Below, piece after piece: positions 1 to 12,401 of a stretch of 64,000 nucleotides of DNA. The notes beneath the pieces are model-generated. The model had not been told where the DNA came from. It saw only the letters and a program-made list of their open reading frames with translations, and ran no database searches. The number at the start of each line of letters is the position of its first letter. Positions within the stretch are counted from its first letter, which is position 1. The position numbers and the translations under genes were made by a program. The stretch covers positions 1-64,000 of the forward strand of contig JADNRY010000107.1 of NCBI GenBank assembly GCA_015501585.1, written 5' to 3'. The stretch is from Rhodocollybia butyracea. Lineage: Eukaryota; Basidiomycota; Agaricomycetes; Agaricales; Omphalotaceae.

Positions 1-130
1 AAGAATTCGCGGTAGTAGAAGCCTGAGAGCCTGAGATAGTATCAATCAAGAATCATTATACATTGGTGCAAATTTCATCTATGTAAATAGTAGTCCTTTG
101 GGTAGCCCACTCTAACACAAGACCATATCC

Positions 131-1783
131 TCAATCTCGGAGTGTTACTCCAGACATTCGCACAACAATCATCATCCCAGCTCTCTCGATAGGCTCCAGT
201 GAGCCATAGACACTACCAGTTTCGACTTCCAGCCGATTTGCGAATGTCATCGTAAAAACTCTCAGACAGTCGACCTCGAAAGCGGATGTGCCTACAGCAT
301 GAAGCTTCGCAGGACTCCATCGAGACTGGACCATCTCCACCACTGACAGGTCTCTAAAAGTTCTTGCAGCGACATTCAACAACCGTAGGGAGCGCAGTCG
401 CGGAACGATACATGCTTCCTGCGGACGAAGAGAGCTGGTGCAATATGCATGTAGACTGTCTATGAATTCCGATGATATGGGGCTGCATTTTGGTGAAATA
501 CCGGAATCGTCGACAATGAGATCTTGAAGAGTGGGGAGGAGGACAAGGATATCGACAAGGTTGGCATCGGAGATGAATAAACGGCGAATGGAGAATGTGG
601 TTAATTGGAAAGGTGACTGTTGAATAAATAACATGAAATGCTCCAAGTGAGCCCAAGGAGCATTTTTCTTCCAGAACTCCTCTTTATTCAGATAGAGCGC
701 TTTCAATGAAGGAAGCCTGAGGACAGAGAATACAGACTTCACTGGTGGGTTATACAAGTCATCGGAATATCCATGGATTATAGTCAAGATTTCCAATTTG
801 GCGAACCGCATGGGACCCACGTTGTGAAGCGAGTCTTCTATCAGGCATAGGGAAAAAAGGTTGGGACATTTATCAGATACGTTGTCTATGTCCTCCACAA
901 GCTCGAGGTGAGAAAACTTTGAAAAATTGAATCTGTCTGGAAGGGATGATTCGGCATACGGTAGGCTTAGGGACTCGAGGTTTGGTGATGTATCAACGAT
1001 TGGAGTGATATCTTCCCCTATATACCTTGTTATGCACAATCTACGGAGAACTGGGAATGAAGCAGATGTAATACCTCCACAACGCAGAAGGTGGCTAAAA
1101 GGAACATAATAGCAGTCAAAGGACAGGTCCCGCCATCGCCCTGTCTGGCTGAAAAGTTGCTTTAACAACGGGTGAGTTACTCCTCGTTCCAAGGAAGGGT
1201 GGTTCTCCATATCAAGGACGACGGTCATTGGGTGTTGTTGAGACCGATCGAGGAAATTGAACATAGGAAAGAATATTTTTAAATGGTCTTCTTCGCAGTG
1301 TCTATCCCCTTTAGACATGTCCCAGGATAACGATATCCGAGACCATATCGCTGGCATGGAGAGCGCGTTTCTCCGCCAGCGCGAGCATACCGAGCTAATC
1401 ACCATTGCAGGTTTACTCCTGAGAGCCTGAGAAGTATGCACGGGCAGCCTGTCTTCGAAATCAACGACACGAAAAGTGTTCATATCACAACATTCATCAA
1501 AGATGTGCCGTAGAATCTCGTCGGGAACTTTCCGAAACGGTGAATTCAAAGACCGTAGTTGTGCCGCGTAGTTCTCCAAGCGTTCCTTCCCCTGTTCAAG
1601 GCGGGAAATTTCCGCTCGATAATCCTCAAGGTCCTGTTCGATGTTTTTAAGGACCGAGGCGACTTCTTCTGATTGAACAGACGCAGGACCAGATTCTGTC
1701 CGCAATTTGTTCTGTATTCCGGGAAGATCCACGACTACGCTATGAATGAAGGTGTTTCGACCGCAAGACGAACAGAGAGGCAT
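131..1783 (-). CDS. F-box / leucine-rich-repeat-like protein, copy 1 (intact)
   Basis: About 550 aa in one uninterrupted frame. I start it at the ATG at 1783 (MPLCSSCG) because the same start is seen in copies 2 and 4; the open frame upstream begins without an ATG. Order of parts: a short Cys-containing N-terminus, a coiled coil (about residues 39-79, rich in Glu/Arg/Leu), an F-box-like domain (SPFRKVPDEILRHIF at about 81-95, then VCSRWRRNALSMPAIWSRI ending near 150), and a long leucine-rich C-terminal part ending in a conserved RLRSLRLLNVAA segment. F-box proteins of this agaricomycete family are thought to bind Skp1 and present substrates to SCF ubiquitin ligases; the leucine-rich part would be the substrate side. 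The substrate is unknown. One of six paralogs in the window, all on the minus strand. No intron is needed. It is one of only two copies without a visible lesion. Confidence 0.85.
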   Translation of the reverse strand: MPLCSSCGRNTFIHSVVVDLPGIQNKLRTESGPASVQSEEVASVLKNIEQDLEDYRAEISRLEQGKERLENYAAQLRSLNSPFRKVPDEILRHIFDECCDMNTFRVVDFEDRLPVHTSQALRSKPAMVISSVCSRWRRNALSMPAIWSRISLSWDMSKGDRHCEEDHLKIFFPMFNFLDRSQQHPMTVVLDMENHPSLERGVTHPLLKQLFSQTGRWRDLSFDCYYVPFSHLLRCGGITSASFPVLRRLCITRYIGEDITPIVDTSPNLESLSLPYAESSLPDRFNFSKFSHLELVEDIDNVSDKCPNLFSLCLIEDSLHNVGPMRFAKLEILTIIHGYSDDLYNPPVKSVFSVLRLPSLKALYLNKEEFWKKNAPWAHLEHFMLFIQQSPFQLTTFSIRRLFISDANLVDILVLLPTLQDLIVDDSGISPKCSPISSEFIDSLHAYCTSSLRPQEACIVPRLRSLRLLNVAARTFRDLSVVEMVQSRWSPAKLHAVGTSAFEVDCLRVFTMTFANRLEVETGSVYGSLEPIERAGMMIVVRMSGVTLRD

Positions 1784-1789
1784 GATCGA

Positions 1790-4240
1790 GATCAACACGA
1801 CGGATGACGCAAAAGTATTTAGACGCCCAAGCTGTGTTGCCGGTCCGTAAATCCGGTTTACATTCACGACTTGCGCTTCCGTGCTTCCACAGGACTAGGG
1901 TTGGCTATCGCTATTCGTATCTTGGGACATTGAGCTTGCAATGCTCTCTTCTGAACTGAATGCATCTACAACGCCATTTCAAACTCAAACGACCTGATAA
2001 ACCATCGAATAAATTTAATTGGCCCGCAAGTCAAGTAGCTGGTGAAATTTGGGCAACTGAACTTGGTGAAGGAAAGAAGATTGGAACGAGGTACGTTTAT
2101 AACTTGATCTCAGAGCCTCCTACTAACCTGATAGTTTTCATTACAACCTCTCTCCCTCTAATTCATCATAGATCATCTTTCCGACAAATAAACCGACAAA
2201 TTCAACGTTTTCTACAACTTCTACAACCCTCGCCCTTGAAAAAAATCCCATCTCGTAGAAAGCCAGTTGCTCGAACTTCTGAAACGGAACATAGGGCACA
2301 GATGTATGATGTGTGCTGGTCCTGTTCTGTGTGTTATTACACGAAATGGTTGTACGCGACGCGTCATCCATGCTATATTATGCTCGACGTTCGTTACCTT
2401 TTCCGGCCTCTTTCTCTTCCCTCACATTGTCGGGTTCGCGCAATACACACCGGATACGCACACATTGGAGAACCACTTCAACGAATCCATCATTACGTAT
2501 GTTTTCAGAGTGTAAACGCGTTGTATTCTGCTAATATACCTCCGTGCTTGCTTCAGCCCCTAGTACTTAGTACTTAGTCCTGAACACTGTCTACCAAATT
2601 CACCTGCGCTGTGGATATAGAAATATGGGTCCTTCGGCTCTATCGATCTACGTTTCTGAGTCTGGATGTCACCGAGACTCGAGATGAGGATCGACTTAGC
2701 TGAAGCTCTGTGCGGCGCTAGATAGAAGGAGATCTCAAGGTTGCAGAAGTGGAGGTGTAATTATAAGAAGATGAAGAGAGGGGAGGGGAAGATATTGGAC
2801 TTTTCTCAATCCGACCTTCTTAAAAACACAACAGTCTCCGCCGTCTTCCTCTCTTCTCCTTGAACTCACTACGTCGATAACAATCGCGGACCCTTTTGTG
2901 AGGATAAACCTCATCTACTCCGACACTCTGACCTTGACTTCTCTCTCATCAACAACTCGAGCCTTCCTCGAACCTCAGCTCGAACACACTCACCGGAACT
3001 CGTCTTCGAACTCCACTTGTTCCTCTCACTGACAACTCTTGACATTCTGAACGACTCGTCTATCACCGATTCTATGTGATTCGTTGATATTCGGGATGTC
3101 GATGAACGTTTTGAGTGCCAAATGGCTACTTCTACTACCTTCCTTCATCCTCAAAGTGACAGCCGAAGGAGTAGGAGACTGGATTAGTGGAAACGTCAGC
3201 ATTCCGCGCTGTTTGGGACTGGGAACGAGAGCGCTGGAGCTGCTAGTGGCGACCGTTTTTGACCAGGATTAGGACTGGAGCGTGGAAGGAACTCGCTTTC
3301 CCGAGTCCTCTTCAATGTCGCTGGGCTCTAAAGATCTAACGACTTGTGCTTCCACGAAAGCATTTCCCTCTTCCGTTCTTCTCCCTCTCTCAATAGTATC
3401 TCGCCCAACGATTCTCAGTGTCGGCTAACTGATGTTGCTGTTCTTTACAACTCCAAGCATCATGCATGATGTCCGAGTCATTGAAGCGCCTACATCTCCT
3501 CTTTTTCGTCATTGGCTACTATTCTCTCTCTTGTTTCTCATTTCTTCTTCCTCTGTCGACGCAAGCGTAGTATGTAGAACTAGCCCTCCGACGATTTTCC
3601 GTTTCGCAACCTCGTCGAGGCATTTATATCTTTCTGCTACATCCGTTGCTCGTTCCTCTCTCTTACTAGGTTTGGCAAGTGTAATGCCCACTTCCCCGTC
3701 AATCACCTTTAGAACTTGCGCTATATCGCTTCTCGTCTCCCTCGCTCGCACCTTCCACTAGCATAGCATTACCCTCGCCGATGGTTCTTCTCGATTCCCT
3801 GGCTCGCATCATACTTGGAAAGATCAGAAGCGTAGGGGATTTCTTATCCTTGATGAGATGGACAATGGGATTCAGTACCTATAGTTGCCGGTGAAGAGTA
3901 GTAGTGCGGAAAGATGGGGTTTGTGACGAGAGTATCTTGACTGGTATGGCGTGGTAACTCGCCATTCCTGTTTTATCTTTACTTACTAACTCCCTCTGGC
4001 ACATCGTTCTCATTTTCTCCTGAACAAACTCTCCTTGCCTTCTCGGTCTGTCACAGCTCCCTATTCCTCATGTCTACGAACCATAGTGGTATGGGACATT
4101 TGTTTCTTTCTCTCAATACGCCCTCTTATACGGATGAATACCAAAGCTTTTAATAAAAACCGTTGCATAGAATCTCGGGTCCTTTAGCCGATCCATTCGC
4201 AACATAAGGCCGAAGCAGTGAGAAGAGACTGGTACGATTA
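1790..4240. repeat. Dispersed repeat block, copy I (between F-box copies 1 and 2)
   Basis: No convincing gene. The stretch matches, by eye and in the same order, blocks at 9.9-12.3, 30.8-33.8, 45.9-48.4 and 52.2-54.2 kb. Landmarks here: an 'aacatagggc' element near 2290, TCACCGGAACT at about 2990, and a closing landmark (cttggaaagatcagaagcg at 3814, then a TGCCGGTGAAGAG element near 3888). Short open frames occur on both strands but are not kept between copies. Splice-like sequences suggest it may descend from a dead gene or a non-coding transcript. Confidence 0.6.
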
Positions 4241-4244
4241 AAAT

Positions 4245-7200
4245 TTGGATGAAAGGAGTCGTGCTCGATACAGTGAGCGCTTACCTGGCGCTATTTCAAA
4301 GATCGGTCCGTAATTCCGTTTACAGAGAACGTCGACCATGTTTACCCAACAGTGATATCAAAGAACTGATAGCCATTGAGCTATCGAGCTCGCATGCCTC
4401 ATTATGGATCGATTTTGTTGACAATGCTACGACCACAAACTTGAGCTTGAAATTGCGAAAGCTTGAACAACGGAAAACCGCGGGATGAAGCTGGTGAAGG
4501 AAAAAAGATGCGAGGTGGTTTATATGAGGTACGTCCAAGCCTACAAATTTTCTATCAAAACTCTACATAAGCTAATAATGTTCATTGCTATAGGCTCTTG
4601 TCTCTTCCTCTAACGCAAGCTACTACAGCTATGATCACAACGCAAGCTCTGTTCTCGTGGATTCGGGTGACATGGTTATATCGTCTTTCGTTCTCTACAA
4701 CCTGCACAATCCCCTCCCTTACAAAACATCTCACGCAGCTCAGAACGCCACTGGCTCGAGCTTCTGGTACAGAACATAGAGCATCAATGCAGGGACGAGT
4801 ACAGTTTCTTGTGTAGAGGACAAGATTGTTCTCGAGGCTGTCGTGTCTACCCTGGCCTCTTGAATTGTAACCACGGATACATGGCGGATATCCATCTCGG
4901 CGAATCAATGACCGCTCCATTGATAAATCGTGAATATTTGAACGTGTAGCGCGTAGTCCTCCTCCCTGGCCGAGCTTAGCTCACGCGTCCTTCGAGGCGC
5001 TGGATGGATGGGGTGGGAGCACGGGGTGTGCGTGTGAAACCTTGAGGAGGTGAAGGACATCTACCTGCGGGGGCATCGAGGGTGCTGAAGTTGACGAGGG
5101 AAAGGAGGTGTGGAGGTCATACGGTGCCAAGTTTCGAGTAATTCTCCCTCGACAATACGTTCATTTTCTTCTATCCTCGGAACACTCTGATCTAATGGTT
5201 TAACTAGCATGCTACTATGAAGCCAAGATTATCCCCTTTCTTTCACGGACGCATCGCTGGAACTCCTCGATATCTTTCTTTTTTTCGGCAAATAATACGA
5301 CTATTTCGGCGGTTCATACGGCACACGCCTCTCACCCTCGAAAAATATCATATCCTAGCCAGCGCCAGCGCAGCATGGCAGTTGCTCACGTAGACAACAA
5401 TTAGCATTCGAGGTGGGGAGCCAAGGGAGGCATTGAGGTCGTGAACGTGGAGTATCGGGAGATGAAGAAGAGGTTTTTTTTTTGAAACCCTACCGTGACG
5501 GATCTGACCTTCGGAACCGCGACGATCTCCGCCCTCCAAACGAACTCTCTACTTCAAATCCGACTCTTTGACCCCTCCTACTAATACCAACTCCCGACAG
5601 TCTCAGCTGAAATACAGCTCACGGAACTCGGCTCCAAACTTTGCCTCCTCCCCTCGAATTTTTCCAACCATCAACTGGAAGCGCTGCTCGAGCTCCTGAC
5701 ACAGGACACCGAACACCGAACACGAGATCATTCGTGTACACAACAAACGTGAACCACGTATCGTGACTTTTGCATTCGGCGTTGCGTGCATCGCCTTGCT
5801 TCTACCTTCATTCCTTCCATTTTCCCTCAACCTCTTTGCGTTCTCAAATCTTGACTTCTCTCTCCCACTCACAACTCAGTCGCCGTTTTCCAACATCAGC
5901 TGGGATAATACTACGGAAGCTTGGACTGAAATATGACGGGAGATTTGGGACTTGGATGGACTTGGAAGAGCGGCGGGCAGGGATTCCTTGGCCTCCTGTA
6001 GACAACAATGTTTTTTCTCGAGGTGGTACTCGAGGCGTGTCTATTCTGGCCTCCTGAACTGTAACCGCGGATACACGGCAGACAAATCAATAACCGCTCT
6101 TTTGATTAATCGTAGTTCTGTGGCTATGATCGGCGCTGCTGGTCTTCCGCCTGGGGTGGCATCGATACATCTGTGTTCAACACGTACTCAACGTTCATAA
6201 ACATCCTTGATTCTGGATGCCCGGATATCACCTGGCCGAACTTTGCTCACGCGTCCTGCGAGGCGCTGGATGCAGGAGGTGGGGGCAACGTGAGATGTTG
6301 ACGAGGCAAAGGATATGGACATGCAGATGTAAAGGACACATGAATGAGGCGTATGCGCATCGAGGGTGTTGAGATTGTCGAGAGAAAGGAGATGTAGAGG
6401 TCATAGTATGGCGCCAAGTGTCCCTCGATAGTATGTTCGTTTTCTTCTATCCTCGAAACGCTCTGTTCTAATGGATTAACAAGTAAGCTATCATGAACCC
6501 AATATTCTCCCCTTTGTTCCGTTTGCAATAGCGGAACCCACGAACGCATCCCCGGAACTTCTCGATATCTTTTGTTTTTTCGGCAAGTAAACTTGAAGTA
6601 ACCCGACATTTTTTGTGGTTCACACGCCTTTCAGCGAGGAGAATATCCTAAGATTGGCAGCGCCAGTACGGTGAAGCAGGCATAAGGAAGCATCGAAGTC
6701 GTCGAGGCTGGCGAGGGCTTCAGGGTCCTTGATACGGAGATGGAATTCCTGGCGTGTGAAGAGAAAATGGGTCTTTGAAAACCTATCCTTCTGGATCCAC
6801 AAGCTCCAAACCCCAAACAAATCCGACTCATCACTAATACCAACTCCCGACAATCTGAAAGACACGTCTCTGGGACTCGCCTCCGAATTTGCCTCCTCTC
6901 CTCTCTACAATTCGAGGTCCTCCAATGGCCAGCTAGACGCACAGAGCTGCTCGAGCTCCTGGCATGGAACACAGACGTAGATTGTGGGATCACGTATCGT
7001 GACTTTGCAATCGGCATTTTTCCCTTCCGCTTCTGCCTTCAAGTTGTCCTCATTCCTTCCCTCTTCCCTCTTCCCTCAACCTTCTCATACTTTGACTTCT
7101 CTCTCCCATCCACAACTAAATCAACGTCTTCCAACATCAGCTGGAAGATAATACTACGGAATCTTAGAAGCTTGTCGCCGACAAGGATAAAGTATGAAAG

Positions 7201-8110
7201 GAGAACTCAGATGAGCGACAGGCGTTGTCGACGTTCTGTTTGTCAGGGGAATCGTTGAAAATAGGAATGGGTGGGTCAAGAGTAGGGAGCAGTGAAGGTA
7301 TTGGGATCCTATGTCTGGAAACAGGAATGTCTACATCTACCTCGTTGTCGGCCGCCGCTACTTGTTCTTCTTTCTATCTCGTAGTTCTCCTCGCGCGCGC
7401 GCGCAGCTTCCTCGTATGACACGACGGGGTTTGGCAAGCAGAATACATAATATCACTCGCATTGACGCTTTTCCTCTTCGCATCTTGCTCTGCTTTCCTT
7501 TAACTGGCCAGCCCTTCTGGTCTCCCTTTCTCGCCCTGGATTCAACAGCCATACATAATCATCAACACTAGTGGGTTCGCACTGTACTTGCACTCAATAT
7601 GATGATCCTTTGGAAAGATCGGAAGCGTAGGTTTTAGGTCTGGACTTGGAGATGTTTAAGCTTTGACGAGGTAAAACTTAGATGACAATTTAAAATGATA
7701 ACGAGACTCGGGCACCTAGTACTGGCGGGTGAAGAGTGATCGATAGTCTGGGAAACATGGACTTTACAGCGAGCTTTGGTGTGTTGGAACTTGGATGGTT
7801 ATTTGGATGTTATATATAGAAGCTTCGATCAAGTATGTACAAGTATACTTATATGTACCAATTTTCTACTCATATAATCTCACTTGCAACATATCAAGCG
7901 TTACATGCATTCATTGAGTTATCCAAGAATTGGAACAGCAAGCAACTCTGGTAGATGTTGTCCCAGAGGGAGACTTAAAAATCCAGGTCGTTGAAGTTTG
8001 AAGGATATTGATCAATGGGTCTGTCAATAATCACTGAACGTTTTCATTAGTTCATCTATGTACATACTCAAGATTTACTGTAGGCAGCCCAATCCGACAG
8101 AAGACAAAAC
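4245..8110. repeat. Dispersed repeat block, copies II and III (partial tandem duplication)
   Basis: Two imperfect copies of part of the same block lie head to tail. The landmark attcgttttcttctatcct type occurs near 5157 and 6433 (and again at 46381). TCCAACATCAGCTG occurs near 5890 and 7130. A 'ggcgctggatg' element occurs near 4997 and 6263. The closing landmark (ggaaagatcggaagcgtagg) is at about 7610. An alternating CG run is at 7392-7404. I see no supported gene; frames of 60-130 codons here are not shared between copies. Confidence 0.55.
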
Positions 8111-8124
8111 CGAGATTCTCAATG

Positions 8125-9778
8125 TCAGAGTGTTATTCCGGATATGTGGATAACAATCATCATTCCGCCCCTCTCAATAGGCCCCAGCAAAGTATAGACA
8201 CCCCCAGCCTCCGCTTCCACCCGGTCCAGGAACGTCATCGTAAAAACTCTCAAGCAGTCCACCTCGAAAGCGGATGTCCCAACAGCATAAAGCTTATCAG
8301 GACTCCACCGAGACTGGACCATCTCCACTACCGACATATCTCTAAAAGTGGTCGCAGCGACATTCAACAACCGGAGAGAACGCAGTCGTGGAACGATACA
8401 GGCTTTCTGCCGACAAAGAGAGCTGGTGCTAAATGCATGGAGGCTGTCTACGAATTCCGAAGATATGGGGCTGCGTTCCGCAGAAATACCATCATCATCG
8501 ACAGTGATATCTCGGAGAGTGGGGAGAAGGGCAAGGATATCGACAAGGTTGGCATCAGAGATGAATAAGTGGTGAATTGAGAATGAGATTAATTGGAAAG
8601 ACGACTCTTGGAGGAACACCATGAAATCTACTAGGTGACACCAGGGACCATTAGCATCTGGCTCTAACTCCTCTTTCTTCAGATGAAGTGCTTTTAGTGA
8701 AGGAAGCCTGAGGAGAGGGAATATTGATTCAGGATTATATCCGGGATCGACACAATATCCATGGATTATGGTCAATGTTTCCAACTTGGCCAACAGCATG
8801 GGACCCACATTGTGAAACAAATCCTCCATCACGCATAAGGAAAAAAGGTTGGGGTGTTTATCAGATACGTTGCCGATGTTCACAAGTTCCAGGTGAGACA
8901 ACTGTGAAAGATTGAATCCCGAGGGGAGGAGCGATGGCATGTCGGGTAGGCTCAGGGCTTCGAGGTTCGGCGATGTATCAACAAATGGAGTAAGGTCTTT
9001 CTCTACATAGTTGTCTATTAAGCGTAATCTATGCAGAGCGGGGAATGAAGCTGAGGGAATACCGCTGCAAAGCAGGAAGTAGCTAAACGAATCGTGACAC
9101 TCGAAGGAAAGGTCCTGCCATCGGCCCATCTGGCTGAAAATTTGCTTTAACAACGGGGGAAATACTCGTTCCGAAGGGTGGAATTGCAGATCAAGGATAA
9201 CTGTCATTAGGTGTTGTTGGGACTGATAGAGGAAATTCAATAGTGGAAAGAATATTTTTGTAAGGTCTTCTTCGGAATATCCATCTTCGAATTCCGGAGT
9301 ACCCATGTCCCAATATAACGTATAACGATATCCGAGACCATAACGCTGGGACGGAGAGCGCATTTCTGCGCCAACGTGAACAGACTGAGCTAATGACCAT
9401 CGCAGGTTTACTCCTGAGAGCCTGAGAGGCATTTGTGGACAGCCTGCGTTCAAGATCAACGACGCGAAAACTGTTCATCTCGCAGCAATCATCAAAGATG
9501 TGTCGTAAAATCTCATCGGGAACCTTTCGAAATGGTGAGTTCAGAGAGTGTAGTTGGGTCGCGTAATTCTCCAAGCGTTCCTTCTCCTGTTCAAGGCGGA
9601 AAATTTCTGCTCGATAGTCCTCAAGGTCTCGTTCGATGTTTTCAAGGACCGAGGCGACTTCATCAGGTTGGACAGACGCAGGACCATATTCTGTCCGCAA
9701 TCTGTTGCATAATCTGGGAATATCCACAACTACGCGAGGAACGAAGGCGTTTCCACCGCAAGACGAACAGAGAGGCAT
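8125..9778 (-). pseudogene. F-box / leucine-rich protein, copy 2, frameshifted by a 7-bp duplication
   Basis: The N-terminal part runs from the ATG at 9778 (MPLCSSCGGN) through the coiled coil and F-box (SPFRKVPDEILRHIFDDCC) to WSRISLY. It then leaves frame exactly where the 7-bp unit TATAACG is present twice in tandem (9314-9320 and 9321-9327). Removing one unit on paper puts WSRISLYWDMG in frame with the downstream leucine-rich half, which stays open to the stop at 8125. The rest is well preserved, so the lesion looks young. An intron cannot explain the shift because no GT-AG pair of plausible length fits there. As the sequence stands, the product would be a truncated F-box protein without its substrate-binding half. 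Confidence 0.82.
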
Positions 9779-9799
9779 GATCAAGAAACGAAAAGACGA

Positions 9800-12395
9800 A
9801 AGTATTTAGACGCCCAGTGATTCCGGTCCGTAGTTCCGCTTCTTTTTTCTTCCACTTTCACGACTCAAGCCTCTCTGCTCACAATAAAAACCGGGATTCT
9901 ACTATTATCTTGAGAGATGGAGCTCGCCAACTGAACGCATTGATAACGCTAATTCCAACATTGAATAAATTTGGTCCGCAATTGACTAATGACTAGTGAC
10001 TAGTTGATGAAGGAAAGAAGATTTGAGGTGGTTTATATCAGGTACGTTTAGTTGAGCTAGGAGCTTTCTACCAGCCTGATCGCTCTCACTACTATAGTCT
10101 CTTGCTCCGATTCATCGTCTTTCCAAAACCATGGCCACAAACTCTGCGTTTTCCACAACTTCTATAGCTCTTGTCCTCGAAAGCATCCCATGTAGCGGAA
10201 TTCTGGTTACTTGTGCTTCTGATGCAGAACATAGAGCGCATACACGGGAAACCTCATGCATATACGGCCGACGAGGTTGTCATCCTCAGGTGCTGCAGGA
10301 TACGCGTCATCGATCATCGACATCTATCATATTCAACGTTCGTTCCCCTTCCTGGCCTCTTCCTCCTCAAATTCTCGGGTTTGGGATACTCAACGAATCC
10401 ATTGTTGTCTACGTATTTTACAAACCGTAAACGCGTTGTGCTCTAGCCGTGGCTTGTTGTACATCTCCGTGCTCCTGCATCTCCTGCTTCTAGTCTTGGC
10501 CAACATCGAAAGATGTTCATCGGCCTTGGCTTATTTATCGATTTACTTTTGTGAGTCTGTATGTCGCCGAGAGGCCCGAGCTTAGCTCAAGCGTTCTGCA
10601 CGGCGCTGGATAGAAAGAGGTATCAAGGCTATGGAAGCGGAGGTCAAATTTTAAGGAGATGAAGAGAGGAAGATATAGGGACCTTCGGAACTAGCTTGAT
10701 TCTCAATCCGACCCGAATGCAAAATGATCTCCGCCCTCTTCTCTACATTCCGTGAACCCTCCACGTCGATGACAATCGCAGACCCCTTTGCAAGGGGAAA
10801 CTTCATCTACTCTGACATCGACTCGAATCCTCTCATCAGCAACTCGAACCTTTCTCGAACCTCAGCTCAAAATACTCACCGGAACTTGTTTTCAAACTCG
10901 ATCTGCTCCTCTCACCAACAACTCCGAGTTGATATAATTCATCGGTATTAGGGTCGATGAACGTGTCGAGTATCAAGCGACTACTTCCGCCGCCTGGCGT
11001 GGCTTTCTTCATCCTAGAAGTGAGAGACGAAGGAGTTGGGGACTGGGCTAGTGGAGATACGGTGCCGTTGGGAATGGGAATGCCGGGGTTGGTAGTAGCG
11101 CCCGTTTTTTGACCAGAATTAGGATTGCAGTGTGGAAGGAATTTGCTTGCCCGAGTTCTCTTCTTTTGCTGGCCTCTACACACACAACTTGCGCTTCCTC
11201 GAAAGCATGTCTTCCACTACATCCATCGTCCATTCTTCTCCCTCTCAATGGGTTCGCCAAGCATAATATCACACTCATCGATAATTTTGTTTCAGGATTT
11301 CAATGTTTGAGTCCGGGAACCGCCGGCTTGCTTGGCGGCGGAGTGGTGAGGCCTGTGACATGTGAGGTTGGAGGTGGAGTTACGAGCGATGTAGGCAAAC
11401 TGCTGTTGCTGTCCTCAGCAACTTCGTGTCCGAGCATCGACGCATTTACATATCCTCGTCGTCGTTGGCCTCTACGGATTGCTGAAACCCTCATTCACTA
11501 TCTCTTTCCTGTTCCTTTCCCTCTGTCTGCAAGCATAGTACGTAGAACTACACCCAACCGACGATTCTTCACAACCTCATCTCAGGGCATTTACATACTC
11601 CTTCTCTGCTACACCCGTCTCTCGTTCCTCTCCCTCCCTCTCACTAGGTTTGACAAACGTAATACTTACTTCCTCGTCAATCATCTCTAGAACTTCCGGT
11701 ATACCGCTTCCGTCTCCCTATTGCGCATCGGGTCCCACTAGCATAGCATTAGCCTCACCGATGATTTTTCTCAATTCCCTGGCCCGCATCATACTTGGAA
11801 GGATCGGAAGCATAGGTTTTCGGTGGAGATTCACGAGATGGACAGTGGGGTTCAGGTACCTAGTGTTGCCGGTGAAGAGTAGTGCGGGCAAGATGGGGTT
11901 TGTGACCAGAGGGTATGGTGTGGTATACTCAACGTCCTGTACACATGGTTTTCATTTTCTTTTGTCTTTTCGTTCTGCCCTAGCTCCCTACTCCTCATAT
12001 CTACGGTTCATAGTTCATACTCCCGGTCTCCATTTGTGTACGTGGGCATCTGTGTCTTTGTTTCACTGCGCCTCCTGCTATATGAATAATTGTGTTAGTA
12101 GCAATCGTTGCGTAGAATCTCAGGTCTTTTAACCAATCCATTCGCGACATAAGGTTGAAGCAGTGAGAAGGGACTGGTAAGATTAAAATCTGGGTGAAAC
12201 TACGACGCAATTTAACATTTCTTTCAATATTTCTGGCGAAGAGGAAATCAAATAATCAAAATCCCAAGAGTGTACTGAGGGAGTTGGGCCTGAGGGATAC
12301 TCATTTTTTCTTTCAAACCGTAAATAAACCTTGGTACAATCTTATATCATATATGTACACAGTATCGTAATGAAGAATCCGCTCCGATTGAACAC
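9800..12395. repeat. Dispersed repeat block, copy IV (between F-box copies 2 and 3)
   Basis: Same order of landmarks as copy I: the 'gcagaacatagagc' element near 10226, 'cggcgctggatag' near 10598, TCACCGGAACT near 10876, 'cttgcgcttcctcgaaag' near 11188, and the closing landmark cttggaaggatcggaagc at 11794 followed by GTTGCCGGTGAAGAG near 11865. Copies I and IV are the most alike of the set over their last 400 bases. No supported gene; small open frames here have no family signal. Confidence 0.6.
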
Positions 12396-12401
12396 AGAAC
12401 C

